Positions 48,685 to 60,255 of a stretch of 64,000 nt of DNA are shown one piece after another. Source of the DNA: Orobanche coerulescens (Eukaryota > Streptophyta > Magnoliopsida > Lamiales > Orobanchaceae). The notes beneath the pieces are model-generated. The model was not told where the DNA came from and did no database searches. It worked only from the letters and a program-made list of their open reading frames with translations. The stretch is taken from contig CM065814.1 of assembly GCA_033398695.1 (NCBI GenBank), positions 19,464,358-19,528,357 on the forward strand, read 5' to 3'. The position numbers and the translations under genes are program-made. Numbering within the stretch: position 1 is the stretch's first letter; every line of letters starts with the position of its first letter.

Positions 48685-49424
48685 CTAAAGGTCCTCGACT
48701 TGTGGTCCTGTCCGCTTCTTGGTCTTTTTCTTCTTGTTCTTGGACCTCCGAGATCCATAAGAAATCACAAGGGCAGACTCCTTCATCCGCGGAGTCCTCA
48801 TCTGAGACTGAGCGGTCACCAGTTTGTTCATTAGCCCAGCTAAGTTACATGCAATCTCATTGCAGTTGAAATTCATAACAAACTGTGAGAAGGAATCAGG
48901 GAGAGACTGTAGGATAAGGTCGGTTTGAAGAGAAATATCCATCTTAAAATCAAGAACCTCCAATCTCTCGATCATGGATATCATTTTGAGGACGTGGTCC
49001 CCAACCTTCTCATCTTCCTTCATCCTTGCACCGAATAGTTGCGTGGATATCTCATATCTAGCAGTTCGACTGTGCTCACCATAAAGCTCGGTTAAGTGAC
49101 ATAGAATCTGTCCAGCAAAAGTCATTTTCTCATGAGCTCTCTGAAGCTCATTAGACATAGAAGCCATCATGTAAGCACGGATTTTACGTCATCCTTAACC
49201 CACATTTCGTGGTTTTTAATCTCTTCCTGATTGGATCTTGTCCGCACCGGAGGCACCGGAATATCCATCTCCAAGACGTATCCCAGTGCCTCTATACTGA
49301 GGACTATCATCAGATTGCGGAGCCAATCCACAAAGTTAGGTCCGTTCAAGGTGTTCTTTTCGAGTAGAATTACGAGTGGGCTCATTGTTATATTGAGAGT
49401 TATGTCTGCATTTAAGTATGACAT
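48685..49424 (-). pseudogene. Cop1 gag (UBN2-type), frameshifted
   Basis: Two overlapping frames. The first (49424-49167) has LNGPNFVDWLRNLMIVLSIE and VPPVRTRSNQEEIKNHEMW. The second (49170-48685) has MMASMSNELQRAHEKM, LFGARMKEDEKVGDHVLKMI and LPDSFSQFVMNFNCN, all typical of copia Gag. A one-base shift near 49168 breaks it. The end meets the knuckle frame at 48666 after a TAG. Confidence 0.87.
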
Positions 49425-49843
49425 TAATTAGTGACTCGTTTAATTTTGTTCTGAGTATAGAATTTAGGTCTTTTCTATTCTTATTACCCAGCTCCCATTA
49501 TTTTTATCGAAATAACACACTCCCATGTGAAATCCGGAAGTATCGTCGCTCTACTTCATAGTGGTGATCGAGTTCTTTATAAATCTTAATAGAGGGCAAC
49601 CGAACAGGTTTCTAGTCTATTAATTTTCATAAAGTGGTGTCCAACACCAACCCATCTAACGGATGATTCAATCTTCCTTTTCCCTTTGTTCACTCCCCTC
49701 AACCTATACGATTTCTATGGTTCGTGAACAAGTTAAGTTTATACCATCGACGCAAATCAGTTTCACAATTAAATCTTATCCGGCAACCTATCAGGTTTCT
49801 AGGGATAAAATTTGCTCCAACCGAAGGCATCCAATGCGCTCCC
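49425..49843 (-). other. Cop1 untranslated leader, cut by Tat1
   Basis: Between gag start and the Tat1 LTR. No reading frame or primer site is visible, so the primer site and 5' LTR must lie beyond the insertion. Confidence 0.6.
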
Positions 49844-50775
49844 TGTTGTGTCGAAAATTATACACCTTAACAGGCGATCGGCACAGACGACAGGTGACCG
49901 AGTTAGAGTCGAAAAGACCAAGGCAGACTTGCCGATCGGAGATGCCAGATCAAGATCAAGTGTCGTGCGATCGACATCTAAGGCGATCGTCTCTTGGCAC
50001 CTGGCGACAACTCTAGTGCCCGGCCAATGACGACCGCCTCTTGCCATGCAAAGCCAGCATGTCTAAATCGGCGAAAGACGAAGCTCGAACAGAGACCCAC
50101 ATGCGGATCCGAAAAAGGCGGCGCAGAACATGGATCATTGACCACAGCCTGTCATCATCTGCTAACCTACCGACAGGCCCGCTGAAAGGTGCAAAGTGGG
50201 GCCTCCCGGGACAGCGACTCAGGACGCGTGCGGACTTCTCATTGGACCGCACAGCTGGCAGCCAGCCCATGTCGTGGACTTTAAGGCAACCAACCCATGT
50301 GCTGCAAGACGATCGCCCCTTATTATAACACAGGAAAGCCGATCATCCCCCTACGGCCAATCCTATAAATAGAAGGCCTCCTGCACTTGGAGAAAGGGGG
50401 GTTGCTCTCTGGTTTTTCTTACGGCTTGGCTTTCTCTCTCTTGGCAACGCTATACACTTCGGACATCTTTCTCTCTCACTCTCGAGACCTCTTAACCCAT
50501 AAGACGGTCGGCAGAAACGAGAGCAAGAATACACAGAGCTTCGCTCAAGAGCTAGATAAATAAGGTCTTTACATTCCTTGTAACTGTACTCTTTCATTGA
50601 TATTTGTACTCAAACGTATTCTTATTAATAACATCTCGCGAGAGCATTCAAGCTCGGGCCTAACAAACCCGACAATTCTTGTGTTATTCTCATTCCCACG
50701 GACGTGGTCCCACAACTTTGTTTGTTGTCCATCCATTCCAGCAATATCTATCTCCGGATAATATTTTGGCCAACA
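49844..50775 (+). repeat. Tat1 5' LTR
   Basis: 932 bp, TGTTGTGTCG to GGCCAACA, with TATAAATA at 50364-50371 and an AT-to-GC contrast with Cop1. The left target would be CTCCC (49839-49843); the partner is outside the window. Confidence 0.82.
50364..50371 (+). promoter_or_regulatory. TATA box, Tat1 LTR
   Basis: TATAAATA followed by a purine-rich patch and a pyrimidine-rich leader. Confidence 0.7.
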
Positions 50776-50780
50776 ACAAT

Positions 50781-50798
50781 TGGCGCTAGAAGGAGGGG
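50781..50798 (+). other. primer binding site of Tat1
   Basis: TGGCGCTAGAAGGAGGGG starts 5 bp after the LTR. TGGCGC-type sites are usual in Tat/Athila gypsy elements and differ from the tRNA-Met sites of A, B and C. Confidence 0.72.
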
Positions 50799-50906
50799 CT
50801 TCTTAAACTTCATTTTTATTTCTACCGCCTCGTAGAACACTCACTGTTCCCCGGGGCATATGCTTGTACAGACACTCACTGCTCTTCAAAGAAAGCTTTC
50901 AGAATC

Positions 50907-51799
50907 ATGACTTCTGCCTCCACATCGAAGAAAGCCGCTGGCCGGTCCGACGGACGCCTCATTCCGTCTCAATCCGAGCCCCAGATTATGGCGGAGGGTA
51001 ACCGCGGAGACCCGAGACTCTCGATCCCGCCCCCGAGGGACGGCCCAAGCCTCTTGCTCGATCAGTTCCAAACCACGGAACAGATCGAAGAGGCCATGGC
51101 CATCCTACGGGAGCGACGGAGAGCATTCGACGTGCCCGCTATAACCCCCTCGGCCAACCGCCGCGTGAGCAAACGGAAGTTCAAGGGGTTACTGGCCGAG
51201 CGATCGCCAGGAGGCCCCGATTCACAAGAAAAAGCGCTCGCAAGGCGGGGCACCTCCATTTTCAGCCGCCTAGGAAGCGACCCATCTTGGCGACCGGGAC
51301 AGTCTGGCCCCAGCTATGAAACGACGGAGCCCGAATCCGTCACCAGGAGTTCAGCTTACCCAACTCCCAGAAGGCCGACCAGCCATCTGGCTTCTCCTCG
51401 CCAAATAACCGAGATCGTCGACGACGACCTCATCGCCTATCGGAGAGTCAGGAGATCGGTACACGATCGCCTCGGCTCCCGATCCGAAAGCCAAACCACG
51501 AGCGACCAAGCTACATCGATGGCCGCGATGCAACGCCAGCTCGACGGCATGAAGGCGCTCCTAGAAACTGGGGCAGGCGCCAATAGCAGGATCGCCGGGC
51601 CGAGCGAGCCACTCGCGGTCCACATGGAGCTCGCCCCCGTGCAGCGTAGGATCGCTCCTCCGCAAACACCTCTGTACGAGGGGAGGTCGGATCCCGAGAC
51701 TCACCTGAGCAAGTTCCGGATCTACATGACTGGGTGCGGGGCATCAGACGCGACCAGGTGCCGAATGTTCCCGCTAACACTGGGCGACCTGGCCTATAG
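50907..51799 (+). pseudogene. gag: Tat1 gag, 5' part, cut by B2
   Basis: Opens MTSASTSKKAAGRSDGRLIP at an ATG 131 bp after the LTR and stays open for about 298 codons. Near the end it shows LYEGRSDPETHLSKFRIYM, CRMFPLTLGDLAYS, the start of the Retrotrans_gag domain of Tat/Ogre-type elements. The B2 LTR begins at 51800 and supplies the last 17 codons and a stop at 51854. The N-terminal 260 residues are basic and low in complexity. The remainder of Tat1 should lie right of the window. Confidence 0.82.
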
Positions 51800-52203
51800 T
51801 GTAATACCCGGTTGTAATTCAGTCATTTATCATTCGGTAATTGTCACCATGTAATTTTTTCACTTGTTAATAGTCATTCATCCGTGTTCACCGTCGGAAT
51901 AACTTCGAGTTGTGTATCGATATTGTTCATTGTTTCAACCTTACTCGGGAATCGAGACAAGAGTATTATCTTGATTGTTATAATTGATTCATTAGTCGAT
52001 GTTGACGTTGGAGTTCATGCCATCTCTAATCTCCTCATTGTTCAAATTGTGTTTTGTTGGGCGAACCCTTGTAATCATTGCTTGGAACCACCATTTTGGG
52101 GTTTTCGTACTTCCATTTCGTGTTATTGTTTCCCAAATATTGATTCCTATTTCTTTTATTCTCTTCCCGGATCATTTTTCATCATTTTTGGACCCAAGGG
52201 GGG

Positions 52204-52475
52204 TGTGGGCCGCGGCACAAGGAGTGTGCGCCGCGGCACACACATTTTCCAGTTTTTGGCCGAGCACTCTGTACCTTGTGCCGCGGCACATGCCGACAGG
52301 GCCGCGGCACACTGCCGAGTCACTGCCGCGGCACACCCGTCCGGGCCGCGGCACACTCGTGTTGCATTTTCGGCCAAACCCGTCTGTACCTTGTGCCGCG
52401 GCACACTGCCGAGTCACTACCGGCAGATTTGGCCCTGTGCCGCGGCACACTTCGGCTGGGCCACGGCACACAGTG
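52204..52475 (+). promoter_or_regulatory. GTGCCGCGGCAC palindrome array, B2 LTR
   Basis: Eight copies of GCCGCGGCAC (near 52210, 52230, 52277, 52301, 52326, 52347, 52397, 52438) and one variant near 52461. Several extend to the full 12-bp palindrome GTGCCGCGGCAC. A TATA-like site follows at about 52484. No such array occurs in B1. Confidence 0.8.
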
Positions 52476-53540
52476 TAGTCAACACTATAATTGTGTTTTT
52501 TGAGCGAGATTGAGCTCATTTCTTCCATCTTCTTCAACCTTCGAGAGAGAGAGAGAGAGCTTTAGGGGAGATACTTTTCATCATCCATCACTTGAGGGTT
52601 TGATTTTCTTCATTTCCGTTCGATCGTGAAGCCTGGATAGTCGATCTAACGCGTGTTCTTCGGATCAAAGTGCTTGGATCTTCAAGAGGTAATTTCTTCA
52701 ACATCTTGGATTTTGATTTTGTGTTGAGATATGATGTTTTGGATGTTAAGATCATGTTGTATGAAGTGATATACGCATGATTATGGATATGTTTGATTAT
52801 TCATTGGATTATTGATGGATTATTCAAGAACACTTTGAATGTTGAGTTGGATTTGGGGGTTTTCGATTAATTGTTGTTGAAATCACGATTTTGGATATTC
52901 ATAATGGATTATTGATCGTATTGAATATGTTTTGTTGGTTTGAAACACTTCTTGGGGATTTGATGTTGGTATTTTTGAGGTTTGGTTATAAACAATCGAA
53001 GTTTGGCCACAAAGTGTTCGATATAATGCCCCAATGATTTTGGTTTAATCGTATCGACGTTTTGAGTTCATTATATTCGTGTTTGATACGTGTATTGAAC
53101 GGATTATTGGTAATTGTGTTATTCAAGGTTGTTCGAGCGACCGATATCTCAATTAGGACGTTATTCGTGGAAGTTTTATTCTTGTCAACGAACCGAGGCA
53201 AGTACTCTAATTAGAATTGTTTATATTATGACAATTATGATGTGATTGTATTGTGTAAATGTGTTGTGATTATATGTCCACCATGCGTTGATCCGACGGG
53301 AATCATCATGGGAATCTATAGTCAGGTGCTACTGGATCATTGGACAGGTAGTTCCACCATGTGTTGGTCCGACAGGATCATCATGGGAATCTATAGCTGT
53401 GTGCGCTGGATCGTTGGAATACCATCAATATGTTGGAAACTGTTATGATATGATATGTTTGTTGATATTTTCTCATTGGAGAAACTTGTTACGATATAAT
53501 TGTTGATTATATCAATGTTGTATGGTTATTGTACTTGTAC

Positions 53541-53569
53541 TAGCATCGTTGTGCTAACCCCTGCGGGGG
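53541..53569 (+). other. twin hairpin, B2 LTR
   Basis: TAGCA, loop, TGCTA (53541-53556), then CCCC, TGCG loop, GGGG (53558-53569). The B1 loop is TTCG; the stem is kept. Confidence 0.72.
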
Positions 53570-53927
53570 TGAACATTTGTTTATGTTCAGGATCCAGGAG
53601 AGTAGGGAAACAACCACTGGAGGTACATGACGACGAGGGTGCAGAGTGATGTTCCGGCCGGGTTTTATTGTTTGTTGTTTGTTGGTTATTTCAATAAGTA
53701 CTCGAGTGCGTCGTCAGTTTAAGACGTTTGGATTTTGGTGATGTATTAATAACCCTTCATTGGATAATTGTATTCGCGGTATTGAACAAGACTGTTGTAT
53801 TTTATTTCAGTAATTTCATAAGTTGGTATTTGTTATTGTCATTTGGCTTCTTCAGCCTTGTAAATTCTTACATAAAGGATTTACGGCACTGTAATATTCC
53901 TGAATATATCGAGGGTGTTACAGAATA

Positions 53928-53940
53928 TGGTATCAGAGCT
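53928..53940 (+). other. primer binding site of B2
   Basis: TGGTATCAGAGCT, perfect match to initiator tRNA-Met type, 5 bp after the LTR. A GTAAGT follows at 54055-54060. Confidence 0.9.
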
Positions 53941-54157
53941 AAGATTATGGATATATTGGCCATTGGGTTAAAATAAGAGTCATTTACGTCTTTTGAGGTA
54001 ACCGGCCGTGAATGACATCACTGTACTGCCTACGTCTTCATGCGAAAGGTGGTTGTAAGTTCCTAAACTCTATCTCGTTATTTACATGTTGTATCTCCTT
54101 ATACTTGAACATTAGAACGATGTTGTTTCCTGTATATTGAGTATTTATACTTACAAT

Positions 54158-55346
54158 ATGTTGAGAGGCGGACGTGGACGTGGTCGCGGTCGTGGACGCG
54201 GAGGAAGGAATGCTGAAAGGGAAGCGTCGCCTTCTAATCAAGCCAGTCATAGCTCAGGCGAGCCGCAACGATCTATCAATAACGAACCGGAACCTGCTGT
54301 ACCAGAAATCCTTCGTCAAGTTGTGAACCAGATGACTCAGTTCGCTCAGGTCGTGGACCGAATGCAAGTGGCGGTGGGATTTCAGCAGGGAGATGGACAA
54401 CAAAGGATTCCAGAAATGGGAAATCGAGGTGACCGATGGTTACAAGAGGTGGCGAAGATGCAACCACCCAAATTTGACGACTTTTCCAAAACTCCCACAT
54501 GGGACCATTGGTTGAAGGAACTGGAGAAAATTTTTGCTGGAATAAATTGCCCAGACGATAGAAGAGCTCCTATTGCTCAGTACTTTTTGATAGGGGAAGC
54601 ATCTGAGTGGTGGGAAGCTATCCGACCTGCAGATCATGATGCCGCTGATGAATTTAAAATGATGATGGAAGCTCGATCGCCCTCGTCCTGTGAGGGAAGC
54701 CAAAGTTCGGGAGTTTTTCTCCGCTCAGCCATCAGACGAACCCGTATCCCAGACCATTAAGACGTTTAATCAGCAGTTAGCGTTTGTTCGACATCTGGTC
54801 AGAACAGATGCAGAGATGATGATTCACTTTGAAATGAGGATGAAACCAGAAATCCAGAGGTATATGTCCGGTTTTGAATGTACCACTCTCCGTCAATACC
54901 AAGATAAGGCGTTGGCGTACGAAATCAAAGAAGCAGCAATGGAGAAGTTTATGGAGTCAAAGAAGCAGAAAGTCTCTGGTACTTTTACAGAGCACAAGGA
55001 CAATGGGCCTCGCAAAGCCCAGTCATCATTTCATTCTTTCAAGAAACCTCCGCACCTATCTAAGAGAGGAAAGAATTTCGGAACAATGTCAGCCACGACG
55101 GATACAGCTAGGAAGTGCTTTAACTGTGGCCGCCCAGGCCACCTTTGGCGTGATTGTTTGCGCACCCCAATTACATGTTTTGATTGCGGACAGGAAGGGC
55201 ACCGTGTGATGTTTTGCAAGGATGGCACCAAGTACCATGGATCCCGTACATCACAGCCAGTTCAGAAGGAAGCTAGTATCCAACAGACGCAGCAAAATGT
55301 TCAGATGCCTCAAAATTTTGGCCGCGGACGAGGCAGAGGACAGTAG
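54158..55346 (+). pseudogene. gag: B2 gag, frameshifted
   Basis: ATG at 54158 gives [20 protein letters not shown]. The first frame runs to 54760; the second takes over near 54690 (REAKVREFFSAQPSDEPVSQ) because of an indel in GCTCGATCGCCCTCG. Core residues KMQPPKFDDFSKTPTWDHWL, then MKPEIQRYMSGFECTTLRQY. Knuckles CFNCGRPGHLWRDC and CFDCGQEGHRVMFC lie near 55117-55217. A Gly/Arg tract follows, ending in a TGG-to-TAG stop at 55344. Much better kept than B1 gag. Confidence 0.9.
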
Positions 55347-55435
55347 GACCTAAGGGGTACATCGAGTGCCGGATCTACTCCCCCACGTCTGTACGAGATG
55401 AGGAGGACAGACGATCAGGATCTGTCAGTTGCATC

Positions 55436-55878
55436 GTGCAATCGCTCGAGATCCTTTCCCAGCCAGTTAGCGTTTTATTCGATACGGGAGCTACGCATTC
55501 ATTTATATCCTCATCTTGTGTAAATCGTTTGAATATTTGTGGTTTTCATTACTGTGAACCTTATGTTGTTGGTTTGCCGAGTGGAGAGAGGATTGTTGGG
55601 AACTTAGAGACTAGAGATTTCCCTATATCATTTGGGACAGAGAGTGGCTCTCAAATCTAATTGTAATAGAAATGCAAGGAGACGACCTGATACTCGGAGA
55701 TGATTGGCTTAATCATTATGGAGCTATTGTAAACTACCGAAGGAGGAATATTTCGCTGATCGCTGATGATGGTTCCGAAATACTGTTTGAGGGATGGAAA
55801 CCAGGAAGCTCAGGAAAGTTGATCAAAGCGATGAAAGTCACAAATTGTCAAACAGTATCTGGGATACTGGTGCTATGA
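55436..55878 (+). pseudogene. B2 aspartic protease, frameshifted
   Basis: [20 protein letters not shown] with the Asp-Thr-Gly active site at about 55477-55485, then VGLPSGERIVGNLETRDFP. The frame breaks at 55660; the second piece (55672-55878) carries LILGDDWLNHYGAIVNYRRR. Confidence 0.88.
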
Positions 55879-55879
55879 A

Positions 55880-56860
55880 ATGAAGAAAGAAGACGAAATT
55901 GTGGAACTTTCATCCATTCCTGTTGTGAACTAATTTCCAGATGTATTTCCTGATGAGTTACCTGGCCTACCTCCACGAAGGGATGTAGAATTTACCATTG
56001 AGTTGGAACCCGGAGCCACACCAATTTCTAAGGCGCCGTATCGTATGGCACCTACTGAGATGTATGAACTGAAAAAGCAGCTGAAGGAGTTACTGGACAA
56101 AGGCTATATCCAGCCAAGCGTTTCGCCCTGGGGAGCGCCAGTTCTTTTTGTCCGAAAGAAGGATGGATCGCTTCGATTGTGCATCGACTATCGAGAACTG
56201 AACAAGATAACGATTAAGAACAAGTATCCGTTGCCACGAATTGATGATCTGTTTGACCAGTTGCAAGGAGCAACAGTGTTTTCTAAAATCGATCTGAGAT
56301 CAGGATACCATCAGCTGAGGATTAAGGAATCTGATGTTCCGGAATCAGCGTTCAGAACTCGCTACGGACATTATGAGTTTGTAGTGATGCCGTTTGGTTT
56401 CACTAACACACCTGCTGTATTCATGCAATTGATGAACCGAGTGTTCATCGAATATTTGGATAAATTTGTGGTCGTGTTCATTGATGACATTCTGGTGTAT
56501 TCTAAGAGCCCGGAAGAGCATGCGCAGCATTTGCGGATTGTATTAGAACTTTTGAGAAGCGAGCAACTGTACGCCAAACTCTCTAAGTGTGAATTCTGGC
56601 TAAAGGAAGTAATGTTCCTCGGTCATGTGATATCAGCTGAAGGAGTCCGAGTAGATACTCAGAAGATCGAAGCAATTTTGGATTGGAAGCCTCCAAAGAA
56701 TGTGAAAGAAGTCCGAAGTTTCTTAGGACTTGCTGGGTATTATCATCGGTTCGTGGAAGTGTTTTCCAAAATCTCCCGCCCACTTACTCGACTCCTGCAG
56801 AAAACTCAAAAGTTTGAGTGGAACGAGTCGTGTCAGATTAGTTTTGATGAATTGAAGGAG
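55880..56860 (+). pseudogene. pol: B2 reverse transcriptase
   Basis: After a TAA at 55931 the frame is open from about 55934 on: [79 protein letters not shown], the catalytic [14 protein letters not shown] near 56474-56515, then [14 protein letters not shown] and [19 protein letters not shown] long open piece (to 57054) with all RT motifs; it may be the best RT in the window for family comparison. Confidence 0.92.
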
Positions 56861-56869
56861 AGATTGATG

Positions 56870-57054
56870 ACAGCACCAATTTTATCACTTCCACAGGGGA
56901 CTGGAGGATTCATAGTTCACAGTGATGCTTCGAACCAAGGACTCGGATGCGTATTGATGCAGAATGATAAGGTGATCGCTTATGCTTCACGACAGCTGAA
57001 ACCTTATGAAGTAAATTACCCAACACATGATTTAGAGCTAGCGGCAGTAGTTTT
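56870..57054 (+). pseudogene. pol: B2 RNase H, first half
   Basis: [46 protein letters not shown] up to the D insertion. First two acidic residues of the RNase H site are present. Continues at 59293. Confidence 0.9.
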
Positions 57055-57626
57055 TGTAACACCCCAATACACAAAGGGGACATTACACGCCGTAGAAACC
57101 TCATGAGGTCTACCAGGCTAACACAAGACACATAACCACAATGACAAACCCAAAAGATGCACTCAAAAGTAAACAGGGCCGTGGCCTCAGCCAAAACATT
57201 TCAACGGAGTACATGAAACATAATGTAAATATCAATTCATTGCCCACGCAGGGGATTTAAACCAAATTCAGAAGTAAGCAGTTTAACTCCAATACTCGAC
57301 AAATGCAATGACGAAAAATAAAAAGTACAATACAGACTCGAGCCACTATCATCAAGCCATCCCATCCTTCGCGTGCGTGCCCCGTGCCTGCTCCTCAGCT
57401 CTTCCGGTACCTGAAATGCATAAGACGCATTTCCCCCATTTAAGGGGTTAGCATTCGAATAGCTAGTGCAAGTACACAATTACACAACATTATTTACAAA
57501 ATACAGTTGTTACACAATCGTCCCAAACGTAAGTCATTTGCCACATATATATTCCGGAATACTACATTGGCAATCACATCAATTTCCAATCATCACGATA
57601 TCACAAAATCACAACTGGTATCCCGT

Positions 57627-57840
57627 GGCCGTACCCCTTAGTATCGACCCCCAGACATCCCGTCGAACACTCCGGGTGGGATACCACTTCCGCGGCCGTA
57701 CCCCTTAGTATCGACCCCCAGACATCCCATCGGACACTCCGGGAGGAAGTTCAACCACACACGCACCCAAGTCCACTTCCGCGGCCGTACCCCTTAGTAT
57801 CGACCCCCAGACATCCCGTCGGACACTCCGGGTGGAAGGA
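57627..57840 (-). repeat. three-copy tandem repeat in D LTR
   Basis: Copies start near 57627, 57693 and 57783 with GGCCGTACCCCTTAGTATCG and contain CCCCCAGACATCCCRTCG. Spacing 66 and 90 bp. Confidence 0.88.
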
Positions 57841-58467
57841 ACACAACTCACGCACTCAAAATTCACCATTCATCATTCATTTCGAAAATCACAATATACA
57901 TAACGAAATGTAATACATGTACTTGCCTGAGTAATACTACGTGAAGGAAAACGGCGAACGGAAAGGTTTCGGCCCGAACAACCTTCACAAATCCGATCCT
58001 AACACAATAACGATGGACAACAAATCTTAAAACTACGTAAATGATGGAATACATCCTAGTTCAACCCGCTGAAACCCTTAGTCGAACAAAACTTGGGTAT
58101 CGTCGACTATAAGTGACGAACAATGGAAAACTTGGAATTTAAAACCACGAATCATCAATAAAATGAAGGGTTACAAGTGCACGATCGAAGTCTAGCGATA
58201 GCCCAGTAATAATTCGGACTAAGAGAGTTAAATCCCAAGAAATCCCCAAAATTCCCCCAAAATCTTAAAACAAGGGTTTTGGGAATATTTACCTTGATTC
58301 GGATGGTGGAAAGTGATTAGGAGTTTGAAGAATCCACGCACGGAATGCACGGTGGTAGTGTATGGTGATCTACAGTCGGAATCGGCCCTAACCCCCGCCT
58401 GGAATCGCTCAAAGCCGAGAAGGATAGGAAATGAAGGAAAAATGACGAAGTTGACTGCTGATGTCCT

Positions 58468-58770
58468 ATTTATATTTAACAGACTTAGCGCACGCTATGC
58501 ATAAGCATTAGCGTGCGCTAGCGGGCATGGCGTAATGCCCGCCTTTCCGACCTCCCGTTAGCGTACGCAAACTAACATGGTTAGCGTGCGCTAGTATCGG
58601 GATTAGCGTGCGTTAACGCCGATTAGCTGATACGCTCGGTCCAGCATCGAGGTACGAACCCATCGACCGAAATCGCCGAAATCGATAGCGCACGCCATTT
58701 AACCCGAGTTAGCGTCGCTAACCACACAATGATAGCGCACGCAGTAAATCCCGAGTAGCGCGGCGCTACT
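58468..58770 (-). promoter_or_regulatory. TATA box and palindrome array, D LTR
   Basis: Reverse complement TATAAATA at 58468-58475. Upstream sites include TAGCGCACGCTA (58485-58496), TAGCGTGCGCTAG (58510-58522) and others to about 58770. Confidence 0.7.
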
Positions 58771-59292
58771 CAGCAGCAGCTTCGCATACCCATCGCCGCT
58801 AACAGCGCACAAGTGCCGAAAAACGAAGCAAGACCGTAATCCGTAATCATAAACACGTAATAACCAAGACGATAAAGTCGAGCGTTGAAAGAGAATATAA
58901 TCTCGATCACTAGAGAGTTTGAAACGAAGCAAATAAGGCGAAATTCCCCAAACTTATGAAAATTACAAAAACGGCCCAAATGCCCGAAAAATCGCGATAC
59001 AACGTCGGATTAACAAACCGAAAGTTCCAACACGACCAACTCAACCATACAAACTTATACGAATCGAGAAATAACGAAAACGAACAAGTTTTACGAGAAT
59101 CGAACGCACATGCGGCAAGGTATAATTCAAAATGAAATTATGCAAAAGCATCCTCGAAACTCGACCAGACGGAAAAACTCCAAGAACAAAATAGATTCAG
59201 AATTCCAAAACAGTGCTAAGCGAGTTGTCCGGAACGAACATACATCAAAAATAGAAATTACCGAAAATAGAAAACGTGGATATTACAGTTTT

Positions 59293-59520
59293 TGCTTTGA
59301 AGATCTGGAGACATTACTTGTACGGGACTCACTGTCAGATCTTTACTGATCACAAGAGTCTCAAATACATCTTCAGTCAGAAAGAGATGAACATGCGGCA
59401 AAGAAGATGGTTAGAGCTGATTAAGGACTACGACTTGGAGATTTTGTATCATCCAGGCAAAGCGAATGTGGTGGCCGATGCACTTAGCCGCAAGCCTGTT
59501 TCTATTCAGATGCTGGAGAC
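59293..59520 (+). pseudogene. pol: B2 RNase H, second half
   Basis: Resumes with [50 protein letters not shown]. Joins 57054 in frame once D and one copy of GTTTT are removed. Confidence 0.9.
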
Positions 59521-60255
59521 TCTGACTTTACAACTTAGCCTTCAACGAGAGATGATTAGAGAAGGAATTGAAGTGTGGTTACAAAGAGTCGAAGTAAAAC
59601 TGTGCGTGATAGAATTAACTTCGTCATTAACCGAAGAAATCAAATCTAGTCAGGCAGATGATCCTCTGATGATTCGGTTACGTGATGAAGTGATCAAGGG
59701 AAAGGCCCCCGGATTCCTAATTCATGATGATGGAGTTTTGAGATTTCAGAACCGACTCTGCGTTCGTGATGTCGATGTTCTGAAATAGACGATTATGAAG
59801 GAAGCTCACAGCTCGCCCTATTCTATCCACCCGGGCACCAGTAAGATGTATAAGGACTTGAAACGAAATTTCTGGTGGGGCAACATGAAGAAAGATGTAG
59901 CAGACTATGTTTCGAAATGCTTGACTTGTCAGCAGGTTAAGATCGGGCATCAACGACCTGCTGGGATGTTGAAGCCGCTTCCGATTCCTGAATGGAAGTG
60001 GGAAGACATATCGATGGACTTTATTACTAGTATGCCGAGAACCAAGACAGGAATGAACATGATTTGGGTGATAGTTGATCGTTTAACCAAATCAGCTCAT
60101 TTTCTAGGCATTAAGGATACGTGGGGACCGGAGAGGTTGGCACGAGTATTTATTTCGGAGATAGTTCGATTGCATGGTACACCGAAGACCATTATTTCTG
60201 ATCGAGACGGCCGTTTTGTGTCTCATTTTTGGAAAGCAGTTCATAAGGCCTTGAG
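59521..60255 (+). pseudogene. pol: B2 integrase, N-terminal and core, cut by A3
   Basis: After a TAG (59786-59788, from CAG) come HSSPYSIHPGTSKMYKDLKR and the KCLTCQQVK zinc site, then SMDFITSMPRTKTG and SDRDGRFVSHFWKAVHKAL with two catalytic Asp. The A3 LTR begins at 60256, before the Glu region and chromodomain, which should lie right of the window. Confidence 0.9.

Larger units (their letters stand above)
27662..49843 (-). mobile_element. Cop1: Ty1/copia retrotransposon, interrupted by the C tandem
   Basis: Minus-strand element: 3' LTR 27662-29655, polypurine tract, RNase H and RT remnants, linker, integrase, protease, gag, leader. Copia order (protease, integrase, RT, RNase H) is clear once 31196-47462 is removed: the target GACAT is duplicated and the integrase reads through. 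The 5' LTR is absent because Tat1 inserted in the leader at 49844; it should lie beyond the right edge. Many stops and frameshifts, plus a deletion in RT, show an old, dead element. Confidence 0.88.
51800..53922 (+). repeat. B2 5' LTR
   Basis: Starts TGTAATACCCGG, ends GAGGGTGTTACA. Contains the GCCGCGGCAC array (52204-52475), TATA-like ACTATAAT near 52484, a GA run (about 52543-52560), AGGCAAGTAC (53196-53205), a two-copy GGNATCATCATGGGAATCTATAG unit (53277-53430) and the twin hairpin (53541-53569). Confidence 0.9.
57055..59287 (-). mobile_element. D: solo LTR of a Tekay-like element (minus strand)
   Basis: 2233 bp, TGTAACACCCC to GGATATTACA, flanked by the duplication GTTTT (57050-57054, 59288-59292). 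No interior or second LTR, so it is a solo LTR left by LTR recombination. It contains the twin hairpin (57433-57465), a three-copy cassette (57627-57840), the reverse AGGCAAGTAC (57919-57928), TATA (58468-58475) and palindromes (58484-58770). The U3 end resembles C. Confidence 0.92.
51800..60255 (+). mobile_element. B2: Tekay-type chromovirus, interrupted by D and A3
   Basis: Plus-strand element: 5' LTR 51800-53922, primer site, gag, protease, RT, RNase H (split by D), integrase (split by A3). Coding sequence is very close to B1 but the central LTR is different. The 3' half lies beyond A3, outside the window. It is inserted in Tat1 gag. Confidence 0.9.

Noticed and set aside
49799..50597. Frames in the Tat1 LTR on both strands
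   Set aside because: They lie within a typical LTR with TATA box and primer site; none matches a known protein.
52156..52537. Overlapping long frames rich in CRGT or AAAH in the B2 LTR
   Set aside because: They are translations of the GCCGCGGCAC array in several frames; no start context or homology.
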